Part shown: positions 1 through 8,910 of the stretch, in pieces
Numbering within the stretch: the first letter of the stretch is position 1
How the letters are laid out: every line of letters starts with the position of its first letter
Source of the DNA: Deltaproteobacteria bacterium
GTDB taxonomy: Bacteria > Desulfobacterota > Desulfobulbia > Desulfobulbales > Desulfurivibrionaceae
Assembly (NCBI GenBank): GCA_021847425.1
Contig: JAJZRF010000010.1
Coordinates: forward strand, 1-59,632
Direction of reading: 5' to 3'
Length of the DNA: 59,632 nt
Notes under the pieces: model-generated
What the model was told of the DNA's origin: nothing
What the model saw: the letters and a program-made list of their open reading frames with translations, nothing else
Databases searched by the model: none
Made by a program: the position numbers and the translations under genes

Positions 1-62
1 ACCGGCAGATCAGCTTTAACCGAAATAACATTTTTCGCCATGATCTCTTTGGCAATCAGCAT
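1..62 (-). CDS. CBS-domain protein, N-terminus only
   Basis: Reading leftwards from an ATG at 62 the frame gives MLIAKEIMAKNVISVKADLP and runs off the window. The string 'DIM...V.SV..D' style opening is how stand-alone CBS-domain proteins begin; here it reads EIMAKNVISVKAD. A GGAGAA ribosome site lies just upstream. It follows the NAD(P)HX repair gene in the same direction with an 81-base gap, so it is probably co-transcribed. CBS pairs usually bind adenosyl ligands; only 20 residues are visible, so nothing more can be said. Confidence 0.6.
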   Translation of the reverse strand, partial: MLIAKEIMAKNVISVKADLP

Positions 63-143
63 GTGCTTTCTCCAAAACTAAAAAATTAACGCAAAAAAGC
101 TGAAACAACCAGCTACAAGTCTCTCCCATTTGCAAATTTCATT

Positions 144-1700
144 CTACCTTGCGCAGCCAGAATTCAACACCTCCTGAAAGGCCGCCGGAATCTCCGTGGC
201 CAACTCACTGGCCAGAAAGCCAAAGGGGCGCCCTGCCCTGACAATCCGGTCCGCAGCCAGGCCATGGACGTAGACCGCCAGACAGGATGCCTCGAAAGGA
301 GCCAACCCCTGCGCCAGCAGGCCGCCGAGGAGGCCGGTCAGCACATCGCCCATGCCGCCCGCGGCCATGCCCGGGTTGCCCGTGGGGTTTATGGCCAGCC
401 GCCCATCCGGCGCGGCAATGATTGTGGCCGCCCCCTTCAGGACCAGATACACGCCATGACGTTTGGCAAATTCCGCAGCCACCGCCCGCCGCTTGCCCTG
501 GATTTCCAAGGCTGAAATCCCTGCCAAGCGCGACATTTCTCCTGGGTGGGGGGTCAAAACCCTGGGGCCGGCGGCGAGCACGGCGACCTCTCCGGCCAGC
601 AGATTGAGGCCGTCGGCGTCAACCACCATGGGCTGCCGCAGTTCCCGATAGAGCTTGCGCACCACCTGCCCGGTTTCTTCCGCTGTTCCCAGGCCGGGGC
701 CAACAGCCACCGCCCCCTTGCCATGGGCAGCGGCCAGCAGTTGCTCATAATCGGTGTCGGAGAGGCAATGCTGCGAAAAAGAGAGCGGTTCGGCCATGGC
801 CTCGGGCAATGCCCCCTGCACCATGGCATTGAGCGTCTTCGGCGCGGCGATGGTCACCAACCCTGCCCCGGATCGCACCGCGCCCAAACCGCAGAGCACC
901 GCCGCCCCTCCCTTGCCGAGCGAACCTGCCAGCACCAGCAGGTGACCAAAGGTGCCCTTATGGGAAGCCAGGCCACGTTCCGGGATCAAACCCTTCACCG
1001 CAGCGTGATCCAACCACTCAACCTTAACCCCGATCCGCTCCACAACCTCGGCGGGGATGCCGATATCAACAACCTCAAGCAGCCCGACATATTCCTTGCC
1101 CGGCGGCTCGACCTGGGCAAACTTGGGCAACCCATAGGCGCAGGTAAGACGAGCCCGGACACTGACTCCTTGGGGAATCCCGGTGTCGCTGGCAAGCCCG
1201 GAGGGAATATCCACCGCCACCACTGGCAGGGGACTGGCATTAAGACATTTAACAACCGAGGCAAAGACCCCGGTTATCTTGCTGCGCAGACCCGTGCCGA
1301 AAAGAGCGTCCACCAGAAGATCGCTTTCCGCCACCAACCGTTCCACCCAGGAGAGCTCCTCTTCACCAAGACAGGTAAAGAGCGGCATGGCCAGTTGCTT
1401 GACCCGTTTAAGATTTCGCGCCGCATCCCCCTGCAATTTCTCCAGGTCGACCAGACTCACCACCTGCGGCCGGGCGCCTTGCTCCAGAAGAAGACGGGCT
1501 ATCACCAAGCCATCGCCGCCGTTATTGCCGGGCCCGACAAAAATGAGCACCTTTTTTTCGGCCAGCGGCCCGAAATGACGGGCCATTGCCGCCACCGTAC
1601 CGCGTCCGGCATTTTCCATCAACTCCAGACTTGGGAGGCCATATTCCGCACTGGCCAGCCGGTCGCACAGCAGCATCTGCTCCGCAGTCGCAATCTTCAT
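144..1700 (-). CDS. nnrD: Bifunctional NAD(P)HX epimerase / ADP-dependent NAD(P)HX dehydratase
   Basis: 518 residues, the normal length for the fused YjeF protein. Residues 1-215 are the epimerase (YjeF_N) half with GPGNNGGDG; residues 230-510 are the ribokinase-like dehydratase half with VVDADGLNLL, LTPHPGEM and GNPGMAAGGMGDVLTG, where the GMGD aspartate is the catalytic base of the family. The enzyme repairs hydrated NADH and NADPH in the cytosol: the first half interconverts R and S epimers, the second dehydrates the S form at the expense of ADP. Its ATG overlaps the stop of the upstream sensor kinase by four bases (ATGA), so the two are translationally coupled. Also called yjeF. Confidence 0.95.
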   Translation of the reverse strand: MKIATAEQMLLCDRLASAEYGLPSLELMENAGRGTVAAMARHFGPLAEKKVLIFVGPGNNGGDGLVIARLLLEQGARPQVVSLVDLEKLQGDAARNLKRVKQLAMPLFTCLGEEELSWVERLVAESDLLVDALFGTGLRSKITGVFASVVKCLNASPLPVVAVDIPSGLASDTGIPQGVSVRARLTCAYGLPKFAQVEPPGKEYVGLLEVVDIGIPAEVVERIGVKVEWLDHAAVKGLIPERGLASHKGTFGHLLVLAGSLGKGGAAVLCGLGAVRSGAGLVTIAAPKTLNAMVQGALPEAMAEPLSFSQHCLSDTDYEQLLAAAHGKGAVAVGPGLGTAEETGQVVRKLYRELRQPMVVDADGLNLLAGEVAVLAAGPRVLTPHPGEMSRLAGISALEIQGKRRAVAAEFAKRHGVYLVLKGAATIIAAPDGRLAINPTGNPGMAAGGMGDVLTGLLGGLLAQGLAPFEASCLAVYVHGLAADRIVRAGRPFGFLASELATEIPAAFQEVLNSGCAR

Positions 1701-4700
1701 TCCACCCTTTCCTCCAGCGCCCGGCGAACAACCCGGGCAAAATCGGCCATCACCACCGGTTTCATAATATATCCGGCAAGACCAAGCTCCCTGGCCTTGC
1801 CTTCGGTCACCGCCTCGCTGAACCCCGTGCAGATAATAACCGGCATCCGTGGTTTCAGGGTAAAAATTTTCCGGGCCAAAGCGATGCCGGTCAAGCCGGG
1901 CATGGTCTGATCGGTGACAACCAGATCAAAATCCTCCGGCCTGCTGCTGAACAGGGCATAGGCCTCCATACTGTCCGAGACGGCCACCACCTGATACCCG
2001 AGATATTCGCTCATTTCCGCGAGCATTTTCAGGACATTTTCTTCGTCATCAACCAGCAGCATCCTTTCCGAACCGCGCGGGATGCTGGTATCCATGATCT
2101 TGGGCAATTGCCCCTCCATATCACAGCATACCGGGAAATACAGGGAGAAGGTTGTTCCTTGCCCTGGCTCGCTGAACACGGCAAGATATCCGCCATGCCC
2201 CTTAACAATGCCATGCACCAGGGCAAGGCCGATGCCTGTTCCCTTGCCCTGCGCCTTGGTGGTGAAGTAGGGCTCAAATATCCGCTCCAGGGTGACCTTA
2301 TCCATGCCGCAACCGGTGTCACTGACCACCAGACGCAGATATTTCCCGGGCCGGAAATCCTGACCGGCTACAGGATCACCCGGATTCACCCCGATTTCCC
2401 GCAGGCTGACTTCCAGCGTGCCTCCACCCGGTTCCATGGCATGGGCCGCATTGGTGCACAGGTTGATGAGAATCTGTTGGATCTGGATGGGATCAGCCAT
2501 AATCCGTCCGCAATCCGTGGCGATATCCTCACGAAAAATAATGGTGGCTGGCAGGGTGGACCGCAGCATCTTCAGGCACTCTCCCAACACCGGCGGCAGC
2601 GCCACACAGACAAACGACTGCCCCTTCTGCCGGCTGAAGGCGAGAATCTGCCGCACCAGGTCCTTTGCCCGAAGCGCCGCTTTCTTCACCTCCCCCAACT
2701 CCTGACGCAAGATGTCGCCGGCAGGCAGCCTGGTCATGACCAGCTCGGTATAGCCGAGGATCGGGGTGAGCATGTTATTGAAATCATGGGCCACGCCGCC
2801 GGCCAGGGTGCCGACGGCTTCCATCTTCTGGGACTGACGCAGGGCGGCCATGAGCCGCTCACGCTCTTCGCCGGCGCGCACCCCCTTGATGGCCTGGGCG
2901 CACGGCACAGCCACCCGGCGCAGCAGGTCAAGATCCTTTTCCGTATAATCACGCCCACCATTGGCCACGGCGATCTGACCAATCAATTGATCAGCCAGCA
3001 GCACGGGCACGGCAAGAAACCGCGCAACCGCGACATGTCCCTCCGGGCAGCCGGCCGCTGACGGATGGGGGCCTGGGGCGTTGGTATAAAATCCCTGCCC
3101 ATCATTGAGCGCTTGCCCCCACAATCCGGGATACCTGCCATCCGGGCCGGGTGACAACTCCAGTTCCTGACCGTTGTTTGCCATCATCTCCGTAAAGGCA
3201 TGGCAGACAAAATGCCCGGTTTTGAGATCAATAACGCCCAGATAACCTTGCGAACTGGAGGTGAGTTCCCTGGCCGAGGCAAGAATTATCCCGGCAATGT
3301 CGCTCAGGCTCTGCCCCGAGCCGACCAGCTGTCCGGCCAGATCGGCCAAGGCCTGCTTCACCGTAAGTTCATGGGCCAGTTGCTCCTGCAGGGCGTGCGC
3401 CTCAGTCACATCCCGGAAGACAAGAACCACGCCAAGGACCGCAGCGCCATCCTCTCCCTGAATCGGAGCAGCGCTGTCCGCCACCTGATATTTCCTGCCA
3501 TCACGGGCAATGAGCACCGTGTGGTTGCCCAAGCCGACTATCTTGCCGGTCTCAAGAACCCGCGCCACCGGATTTACGGATCTTTCCCCGGTTTCCGCAT
3601 CGATAATGTCAAAGACCTCGTCCAGCTTCCGGCCAAGGGCCTCACCCTGGGACCAGCCGGTCAGCTGCTCGGCCACCACATTCATCCGGGTCACCAGCCC
3701 TGCGGTATCGGTGGCGATCACCCCGTCGCCGATGGAGCGCAAGGTGACAAGGGCATGCTCTCTTTCCCGCCGCACCTCTTCTTCCGCCGCCTTGCGGGCC
3801 GCGCTGTCGGCCAGATAATTCCCGGCCAGCGCATCAAGGTCCGCGGCAAGCTGGGCGTGCTCTTTTGGCCAGCGCCAGTTGAGGTGCGGCTTCTTTTTTC
3901 CATCAAGAATCGAGGCAATCCCTCCCATGAGTTGCCCCTGCAGGCGGTTGGCATAATACGCCATGACCACCGACACCCCGACAAGAAACACAACCAGAGT
4001 CAAAACAATAATGGCGAGATTCCACTTGTATTGCAGCAACCAGACCTCGATGGCGCTTCTGTCCACCGGCTGCCCCACCCAAAGGCTGTGCTCCCCTCCC
4101 GCCTCACTGATAAGCGGCAACCAAGCATGGGCCTCGCCGCGCGCGTCCTTGAGAATGATCGGCTTTCCCTCAAACACCGCCTGCCGCAACCGGGGAAAAT
4201 CGGCAAAAGCCTGGCCAGGGCGAGCCTCATGCCGTTGCCGGTCGTGCGCTGTCGCCAGATAAGAGCCATCCTGGCTCACCAAATCATATTTTTCCAAGTT
4301 CCGGATAAGGCGGCGGAGATCCAAAACCAGCACCGCAATCCCGGAGGTGCCGTATGCCTCATTCTGAACCGGGACCCCAAAATAAGCGATGAGCTGCCGC
4401 AACCGGCCTTCCTTGCCCGGGCCGGGAAGCCCTTGTATTGCCCCGACAAAGGTCGTCCCCGGCAAAAAAGCCCTGGATTTGGCGGATATCATTTCTTCCA
4501 TGCTGTCCTGAGGCATGGCCAAATCCAGCCCGAGTTCGCCGTTTTCCCGACGGCTCACCCGAAACTGTTCCTGGCCCAGTCCATCAAGGACCGACACCGA
4601 GAGGACCTCGGGCCGATTCCTGAACCAGCGCTTGGCAACCACGTCGGAAAGACGCCCCCGCAGCTGGGCAAGGGGAATCCCCGGCTCCGGGCTTCCCACC

Positions 4701-4927
4701 AGATCCACGGTCTCCGACAGCATCCCGAAAACACGCAGGGTTTCCCGGCCCTGTTCCACCCTCCGCTGCAGAGCGGCGAACTCATCCTGCAGCCGGGCAA
4801 GGCGTTGCTCCTGAACCGCCTGTTCAAGGGTGGCAAGAAGCTGAGGGTGGTTGATGATAATGGAGATGGCAAGGGGAAACAGCCCGACAATGAAAAAAAC
4901 CAGAAAGGTTATGGTCCTCAATCGCAT
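1697..4927 (-). CDS. Hybrid sensor histidine kinase (sensor-PAS-GAF-HisKA-HATPase-REC)
   Basis: 1076 residues from the ATG at 4927; a GTG three codons earlier is possible but the GGGGTGAG site fits the ATG. Order: membrane segment about 3-25, periplasmic sensor to about 300, membrane segment 303-325, PAS about 392-510, GAF about 520-685, HisKA with AGGVAHDFNN (phosphoacceptor His about 714), HATPase with NLCTNAAHAM (Asn about 826), DTGCGMD and GTGIGLAL, then a C-terminal receiver with LLVDDEE, the acceptor Asp about 1006 in VVTDQTMPG and Lys in YIMKP. The HDFNN box is typical of kinases feeding enhancer-binding or stand-alone regulators. Signal and partner are unknown; no response regulator gene adjoins it. 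It heads the operon with nnrD. Confidence 0.92.
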   Translation of the reverse strand: MRLRTITFLVFFIVGLFPLAISIIINHPQLLATLEQAVQEQRLARLQDEFAALQRRVEQGRETLRVFGMLSETVDLVGSPEPGIPLAQLRGRLSDVVAKRWFRNRPEVLSVSVLDGLGQEQFRVSRRENGELGLDLAMPQDSMEEMISAKSRAFLPGTTFVGAIQGLPGPGKEGRLRQLIAYFGVPVQNEAYGTSGIAVLVLDLRRLIRNLEKYDLVSQDGSYLATAHDRQRHEARPGQAFADFPRLRQAVFEGKPIILKDARGEAHAWLPLISEAGGEHSLWVGQPVDRSAIEVWLLQYKWNLAIIVLTLVVFLVGVSVVMAYYANRLQGQLMGGIASILDGKKKPHLNWRWPKEHAQLAADLDALAGNYLADSAARKAAEEEVRREREHALVTLRSIGDGVIATDTAGLVTRMNVVAEQLTGWSQGEALGRKLDEVFDIIDAETGERSVNPVARVLETGKIVGLGNHTVLIARDGRKYQVADSAAPIQGEDGAAVLGVVLVFRDVTEAHALQEQLAHELTVKQALADLAGQLVGSGQSLSDIAGIILASARELTSSSQGYLGVIDLKTGHFVCHAFTEMMANNGQELELSPGPDGRYPGLWGQALNDGQGFYTNAPGPHPSAAGCPEGHVAVARFLAVPVLLADQLIGQIAVANGGRDYTEKDLDLLRRVAVPCAQAIKGVRAGEERERLMAALRQSQKMEAVGTLAGGVAHDFNNMLTPILGYTELVMTRLPAGDILRQELGEVKKAALRAKDLVRQILAFSRQKGQSFVCVALPPVLGECLKMLRSTLPATIIFREDIATDCGRIMADPIQIQQILINLCTNAAHAMEPGGGTLEVSLREIGVNPGDPVAGQDFRPGKYLRLVVSDTGCGMDKVTLERIFEPYFTTKAQGKGTGIGLALVHGIVKGHGGYLAVFSEPGQGTTFSLYFPVCCDMEGQLPKIMDTSIPRGSERMLLVDDEENVLKMLAEMSEYLGYQVVAVSDSMEAYALFSSRPEDFDLVVTDQTMPGLTGIALARKIFTLKPRMPVIICTGFSEAVTEGKARELGLAGYIMKPVVMADFARVVRRALEERVE

Positions 4928-5227
4928 GCGGTACACTCACCCCGGAGTTGTTTTCCCTCACAAAAAACGATGGGCACTGCGTCATTCTAGCATATCCAGG
5001 CATGCGAACCAGTTTTTTTGTTGTCATCGCAAAAACCGTGATTACGAATAGCAGTCGTCTTGCAACTCTTTGAATTTATGTGCCGACCTGTGCCATCGTT
5101 TCTTTTGCGCGCAACCATCATTTTTCACATATCTTTCCCCTTGCCGCGGCAAGATGGTCGCCCCTTGGCAATACCGCCAAGATCAGGCTGATGCCCGGCG
5201 CACAAGCGCTTCCAGCCAAGAAAGATA
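4928..5227. other. Intergenic gap between sensor kinase and tRNA-Arg promoter
   Basis: About 300 bases with short, low-quality open frames only. It must hold the leftward promoter of the sensor kinase operon, but I see no convincing -35/-10 pair, palindrome or terminator in it. Confidence 0.5.
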
Positions 5228-5255
5228 TTGCGCATTGCCCCCCCGATGGTATAAT
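5228..5255 (+). promoter_or_regulatory. Promoter of tRNA-Arg
   Basis: TTGCGC at 5228-5233 and a perfect TATAAT at 5250-5255 are separated by 16 bases. The tRNA starts 36 bases after the -10, as expected for a short processed leader. The leader holds a 10-bp perfect hairpin, TCTTCTTTTG at 5261-5270 with its complement at 5276-5285. Confidence 0.6.
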
Positions 5256-5290
5256 GCGAGTCTTCTTTTGTGCTGCAAAAGAAGATATCA

Positions 5291-5366
5291 GCCCTCGTAG
5301 CTCAGGGGATAGAGCAACCGCCTCCTAAGCGGTAGGTCGTACGTTCAAGTCGTACCGAGGGCACCA
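5291..5366 (+). tRNA. tRNA-Arg (anticodon CCT)
   Basis: A full cloverleaf: acceptor stem GCCCTCG with CGAGGGC, D arm GCTCAGGGGATAGAGC, anticodon stem ACCGC/GCGGT with loop CTCCTAA giving anticodon CCT, T arm GTTCAAGTC, and encoded CCA at 5364-5366. It reads AGG codons. Confidence 0.95.
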
Positions 5367-5469
5367 TTAACCCCGAGTATTTTCCTTCTGTTAGAGCCAC
5401 CGCAAAACGCACAGAGGCGGGGCCGCCATGCCACGATTTTTCAAAATTCCTTTTATAAGGAGAAACACC

Positions 5470-6054
5470 ATGCAGAGATTCTTCATTTTGGTCAGTTTTG
5501 TGCTTCTCGCCGTCGGCTTGAGCGGTTGCGGCTACAATACCATCCAACGAAACGATGAAGCCGTGATCGCGGCCTGGGGGAATGTGGAAGCATCCTACCA
5601 GCGGCGGGCCGATCTCATCCCCAACCTGGTTGAGGCAGTGAAGGCTTATGCGGCGCACGAGAAAGAGACCCTCACCGCCGTTACCGAGGCACGGGCCAAG
5701 GTCGGCACCATTCAGGCGGGCGCCGCGGTGGTCAACAACCCCCAGGCCTTTGCCAAGTTCCAGGAAGCGCAAAGCGGCCTTTCCTCCGCCCTCTCCCGCC
5801 TGATGGTGGTGGTGGAACGCTATCCCGACCTCAAGGCAAACCAGAACTTTATTGATTTTCAACACCAGCTCGAAGGCACGGAAAACCGGATCAACGTGGC
5901 CCGGGTCCGATACAACGAGGCGGTGCAGATCTACAACACCTCCATCCGCACCTTTCCCAACAACCTGACCAACGACATGCTGCTCCACCTGCCCCGCCGC
6001 GAGGCATTCAAGGCGGAAGAGGGGGCGGCCGCGGCCCCGAAGGTAAAGTTCTAA
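5470..6054 (+). CDS. lemA: LemA family lipoprotein
   Basis: 194 residues from the ATG at 5470, which has AAGGAG seven bases upstream; a longer frame from 5428 lacks a site. The N-terminus is a lipoprotein signal (FVLLAVGLSGC), so Cys18-19 region would be lipidated and the protein anchored in an envelope membrane. The body has the LemA signature: NVEASYQRRADLIPNLVEAV, then KAYAAHEKETLTAVTEAR, and long helices. LemA proteins form coiled-coil helical bundles of unclear function and almost always travel with TPM-domain proteins, as here: two follow with gaps of 3 and 0 bases. Confidence 0.92.
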   Translation: MQRFFILVSFVLLAVGLSGCGYNTIQRNDEAVIAAWGNVEASYQRRADLIPNLVEAVKAYAAHEKETLTAVTEARAKVGTIQAGAAVVNNPQAFAKFQEAQSGLSSALSRLMVVVERYPDLKANQNFIDFQHQLEGTENRINVARVRYNEAVQIYNTSIRTFPNNLTNDMLLHLPRREAFKAEEGAAAAPKVKF

Positions 6055-6057
6055 ACG

Positions 6058-6960
6058 ATGTTGCACCGCATACGGCATACGGCATACCGTTTGAGCAGGG
6101 CTGCGGGGCTTGTCTGCCTGCTGGCCCTCTGCCTCTTCTGGGCCGACGGTTCCAGGCCTGCCAGGGCGCTGGATGTTCCGCAATACCAGGGATATGTCAC
6201 CGATCTGGCCGGAATGATTTCTCCGGCTGAGCGGCAAAAACTTGATCAGATCCTGCTTGCCTTTGACCGGTCCGATTCCACCCAGATCGCGGTGCTGACC
6301 ATTCCCTCTCTCGAAGGCGATTCGCTGGAGGATTTCAGCATCCGCACGGTGGATGCCTGGAAGATCGGCCAGAAGGGCAAGGACAACGGGGTGCTGCTCC
6401 TGGTCAGCAAGGGCGACCGCAAGATCCGCATCGAGGTTGGCCAAGGGTTGGAAGGGGTGCTGACCGACCTGCTTGCCGGCCGCATCGTGGATCAGGTCAT
6501 ATCCCCGCGCTTTAAGGCGGGCCAGCTTGATGAAGGCTTTGAGGCCGGGATTTCCGCGATCATCAGCGCCACCAGGGGAGAATTCCAGGGCAGCGGGGCA
6601 AATTCCCGCCTGCCGCAAGGCAGAGACGGCCAATCGTCGCTGTTTGGCTACCTTATCTTCTTTGCCATCCTGGTCGGCTTTCTCGGGCGGCTGAGCAAAC
6701 CGGTGGGCGCGCTGACCGGCGCTGCCCTCCTGCCCCTTTTCGCCTTCCTCGGAGTCTCTTCGCCCCTGGGCTGGCTGATCCTGCTCCTGCTCATTCCGGG
6801 CGGCGCCCTGTTGGGCCTGCTGCTCCCGATCCTGTTTGACAATGCCGGTGGGGGCGGCGGTTTTTTCATGGGCGGCGGCGGTTTCGGCGGCGGGGACAGC
6901 GGTTTTGGCGGTTTCGGCGGCGGTGGTTTCGGAGGCGGCGGCGCCTCGGGGGGCTGGTAA
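6058..6960 (+). CDS. TPM-domain protein with Gly-rich tail (YgcG family)
   Basis: 300 residues. Signal peptide about 1-38 ending in ARA; TPM (TLP18.3/Psb32/MOLO-1) domain about 40-180 with YVTDLAGMISPAERQKL, TQIAVLTIPSL, KDNGVLLLVSKGDRKIRIEVG and GLEGVLTD; hydrophobic segments about 193-255; then a GGGFGGGDSGFGGFGGG-type tail that ends in SGGW. This is the common architecture of the LemA partner. Members have been described as phosphatase-like or as envelope assembly factors; the exact role here is not known. Start is three bases after the lemA stop, so the three genes form one unit. Confidence 0.9.
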   Translation: MLHRIRHTAYRLSRAAGLVCLLALCLFWADGSRPARALDVPQYQGYVTDLAGMISPAERQKLDQILLAFDRSDSTQIAVLTIPSLEGDSLEDFSIRTVDAWKIGQKGKDNGVLLLVSKGDRKIRIEVGQGLEGVLTDLLAGRIVDQVISPRFKAGQLDEGFEAGISAIISATRGEFQGSGANSRLPQGRDGQSSLFGYLIFFAILVGFLGRLSKPVGALTGAALLPLFAFLGVSSPLGWLILLLLIPGGALLGLLLPILFDNAGGGGGFFMGGGGFGGGDSGFGGFGGGGFGGGGASGGW

Positions 6961-7593
6961 ATGACCAAGTCAGAAACATTTTTTACAGAAGCGGAAAAGC
7001 AGCAGATCGCCGCGACCATCGATGAGGCGGAGAAAAAAACCTCCGGCGAAATTGTGGCGATGGTGGTGACTGCCAGCGACACCTATCCCGAGGCAACGCT
7101 TCTGGCCGGCCTCAGTATCGGCGGCTTGAGCGCCCTGCTCATCACCGACCTTTTCCTGGGCAACAGCCTCGGATACTTCCTGCCCCTCATGGCCGCCGGC
7201 ACCATTGGGGTCGGCAGGCTGGCCAAAATCTTCCCGCCGCTGCTGAGGCTGTTCATCCCGGCCACCCGCCTGGAAACCCGGGTGGCCCATCGGGCGCTCC
7301 TCGCCTTCTACGAAAAGAAACTCCATGCAACCCGCGACAACACCGGAGTGCTTTTTTTCATCTCCCTTCTTGAACGCAAGGTCTGGATTCTTGCGGACAC
7401 GGGCATCTACCAGAAAATCTCCCAGGAAACCCTGATGGCCCATGTCAATGACATCGCCACCGGAATAAAACAAGGACGGGCCTGCACTGCCCTGTGCCGG
7501 GAGATTGAAGCGGTGGGCGTTATCCTGGCCCGCCATTTCCCCATCAAGCCCGATGACACCAACGAGATTTCCAACCAGGTTCTCACCGACTGA
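6961..7593 (+). CDS. Second TPM-domain membrane protein
   Basis: 210 residues, starting directly after the stop of the first TPM gene (TAA-ATG). It has no signal peptide and no Gly-rich tail. Visible pieces are FFTEAEKQQIAATIDEAEKKTSGEIVAMVV at the start, two hydrophobic segments about 43-80, and GVLFFISLLERKVWILADTGIYQKI, the second half of a TPM fold split by a membrane insertion. Such a C-terminal companion in lemA-TPM-TPM operons is usual. No catalytic residues can be named. Confidence 0.88.
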   Translation: MTKSETFFTEAEKQQIAATIDEAEKKTSGEIVAMVVTASDTYPEATLLAGLSIGGLSALLITDLFLGNSLGYFLPLMAAGTIGVGRLAKIFPPLLRLFIPATRLETRVAHRALLAFYEKKLHATRDNTGVLFFISLLERKVWILADTGIYQKISQETLMAHVNDIATGIKQGRACTALCREIEAVGVILARHFPIKPDDTNEISNQVLTD

Positions 7594-7786
7594 AGCAATC
7601 CCTGCCAGATACCGGCGCGTTTCCTCGACAGAGGGGACCAAAATCCACCCCGCAAGTTGTTTGGCACAGTCTCGCTCACAGACTGCTGCTGAAACACGCC
7701 CTTGTCTTTGCTTCCCCTCTGCCGATTATAAAATCCATGCCTTCAGTGATTGCTTCTGGGGAATCCCCGCCATTTTTACTCCACCG

Positions 7787-8908
7787 CTACCCCATCATCC
7801 CGATGGTTTTACGGAAGCGAGCCAGGGTGATGCCGAAAAAGACCGCGCCTATCAAGACGAGAATGGTGAACTGCGGCCACACCACATCCAGGCCCGCCCC
7901 CCGACAGAGAATCGCCTGGGCCAGAGAGACAAAATGGGTGGTCGGCACCACCTGCATCACGGCCTGAACAAACGGGGGCATGCTTTCGCGCGGGGTGACC
8001 CCGCCGGAAAGCATCTCCAGCGGCAACAGCACGAGCATCAGCAGCAGCCCGAACTGCGGCATCGAGCGGGCGATGGTGCCCAGAAAAATCCCCATGGAAG
8101 TCGTGGCGAACAGGTGCAGGGCGGTGCCGACCAGAAACAGGGCAAGCGAACCTTCAATGGGCACGGAGAGGAGGCCCTGGACCACAAAGAGCAGGGAAAA
8201 AGCACAGGCGACAAGGACCACCAGCCCCATGGACCAGACCTTGCTCGTCATGATCTCAAAGGGCGTTACCGGCATGACCAGCAGATGTTCGATGGTCCCA
8301 TGCTCCCGCTCGCGGATCAGCGCGGCGCCGGTAAGCACGATGGACAGCATGGTGACGTTGTTGATGAGTTCCATCAACGCCCCGAACCATGTTTGGGTCA
8401 AAGAGGGGTTGAAGCGCGCCCTCAATTCGAGATCCACCGGCAGCGGTGCAGTCCCGCGATAACGCTGGGCGAATTCGGCTACCTCGCTGCTGATCATGGT
8501 CTGAATATAGCCGCTGCCGCTAAAGGCTTGAGTCATGCGGGTCGCATCCACATTCAGTTGAATCGTGGGTTGTCTCCCTGCCAGGAGATCGCGCTGAAAC
8601 TCCGGGGGAATATTCAGGGCGAAGGTGTCGAGGCCTGCATCCATCCGGCTGTCCATCTCGGCCTGGGTAATCAGCACCGGCGGAAGAAAATGCGGCGGAT
8701 AAAAGATGTCGACGATCCGCGCCGACAGCGGCGACCGGTCTTCGTCAACGATGGCGATCGGCGCCTTGTTGAGGGTTTCCGGCATTGCCGTGGCGCCCGA
8801 GTAGATTGCCACCGTGAAGGCAAAGAGGATCAATCCCATCATTATCGGATCACGGGCCAGGCTGTGCAGTTCCTTGATGCCCAGTTGTCGAATGGTGTCG
8901 AGCCGCAT
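7787..8908 (-). CDS. yhhJ: ABC-2 type exporter permease, YhhJ-like
   Basis: 373 residues. N-terminal membrane segment (MMGLILFAFTVAIYSG), a large periplasmic loop with IAIVDEDRSPLS and a GYIQTMI stretch, then a cluster of five membrane segments in the C-terminal half with LIREREHGTIEHLLVMPVTPFEIM, the conserved loop of ABC-2 (DrrB/YadH) permeases. It is the last gene of the efflux operon and starts two bases after the RbbA stop. In E. coli yhhJ follows rbbA in the same order, and this neighbourhood supports the name. Confidence 0.9.
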   Translation of the reverse strand: MRLDTIRQLGIKELHSLARDPIMMGLILFAFTVAIYSGATAMPETLNKAPIAIVDEDRSPLSARIVDIFYPPHFLPPVLITQAEMDSRMDAGLDTFALNIPPEFQRDLLAGRQPTIQLNVDATRMTQAFSGSGYIQTMISSEVAEFAQRYRGTAPLPVDLELRARFNPSLTQTWFGALMELINNVTMLSIVLTGAALIREREHGTIEHLLVMPVTPFEIMTSKVWSMGLVVLVACAFSLLFVVQGLLSVPIEGSLALFLVGTALHLFATTSMGIFLGTIARSMPQFGLLLMLVLLPLEMLSGGVTPRESMPPFVQAVMQVVPTTHFVSLAQAILCRGAGLDVVWPQFTILVLIGAVFFGITLARFRKTIGMMG

Positions 8909-8910
8909 GG

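Noticed and set aside
3200..4990. 596-codon plus-strand frame opposite the hybrid kinase
   Set aside because: Kinase motifs on the minus strand are complete; the shadow shows no domain.
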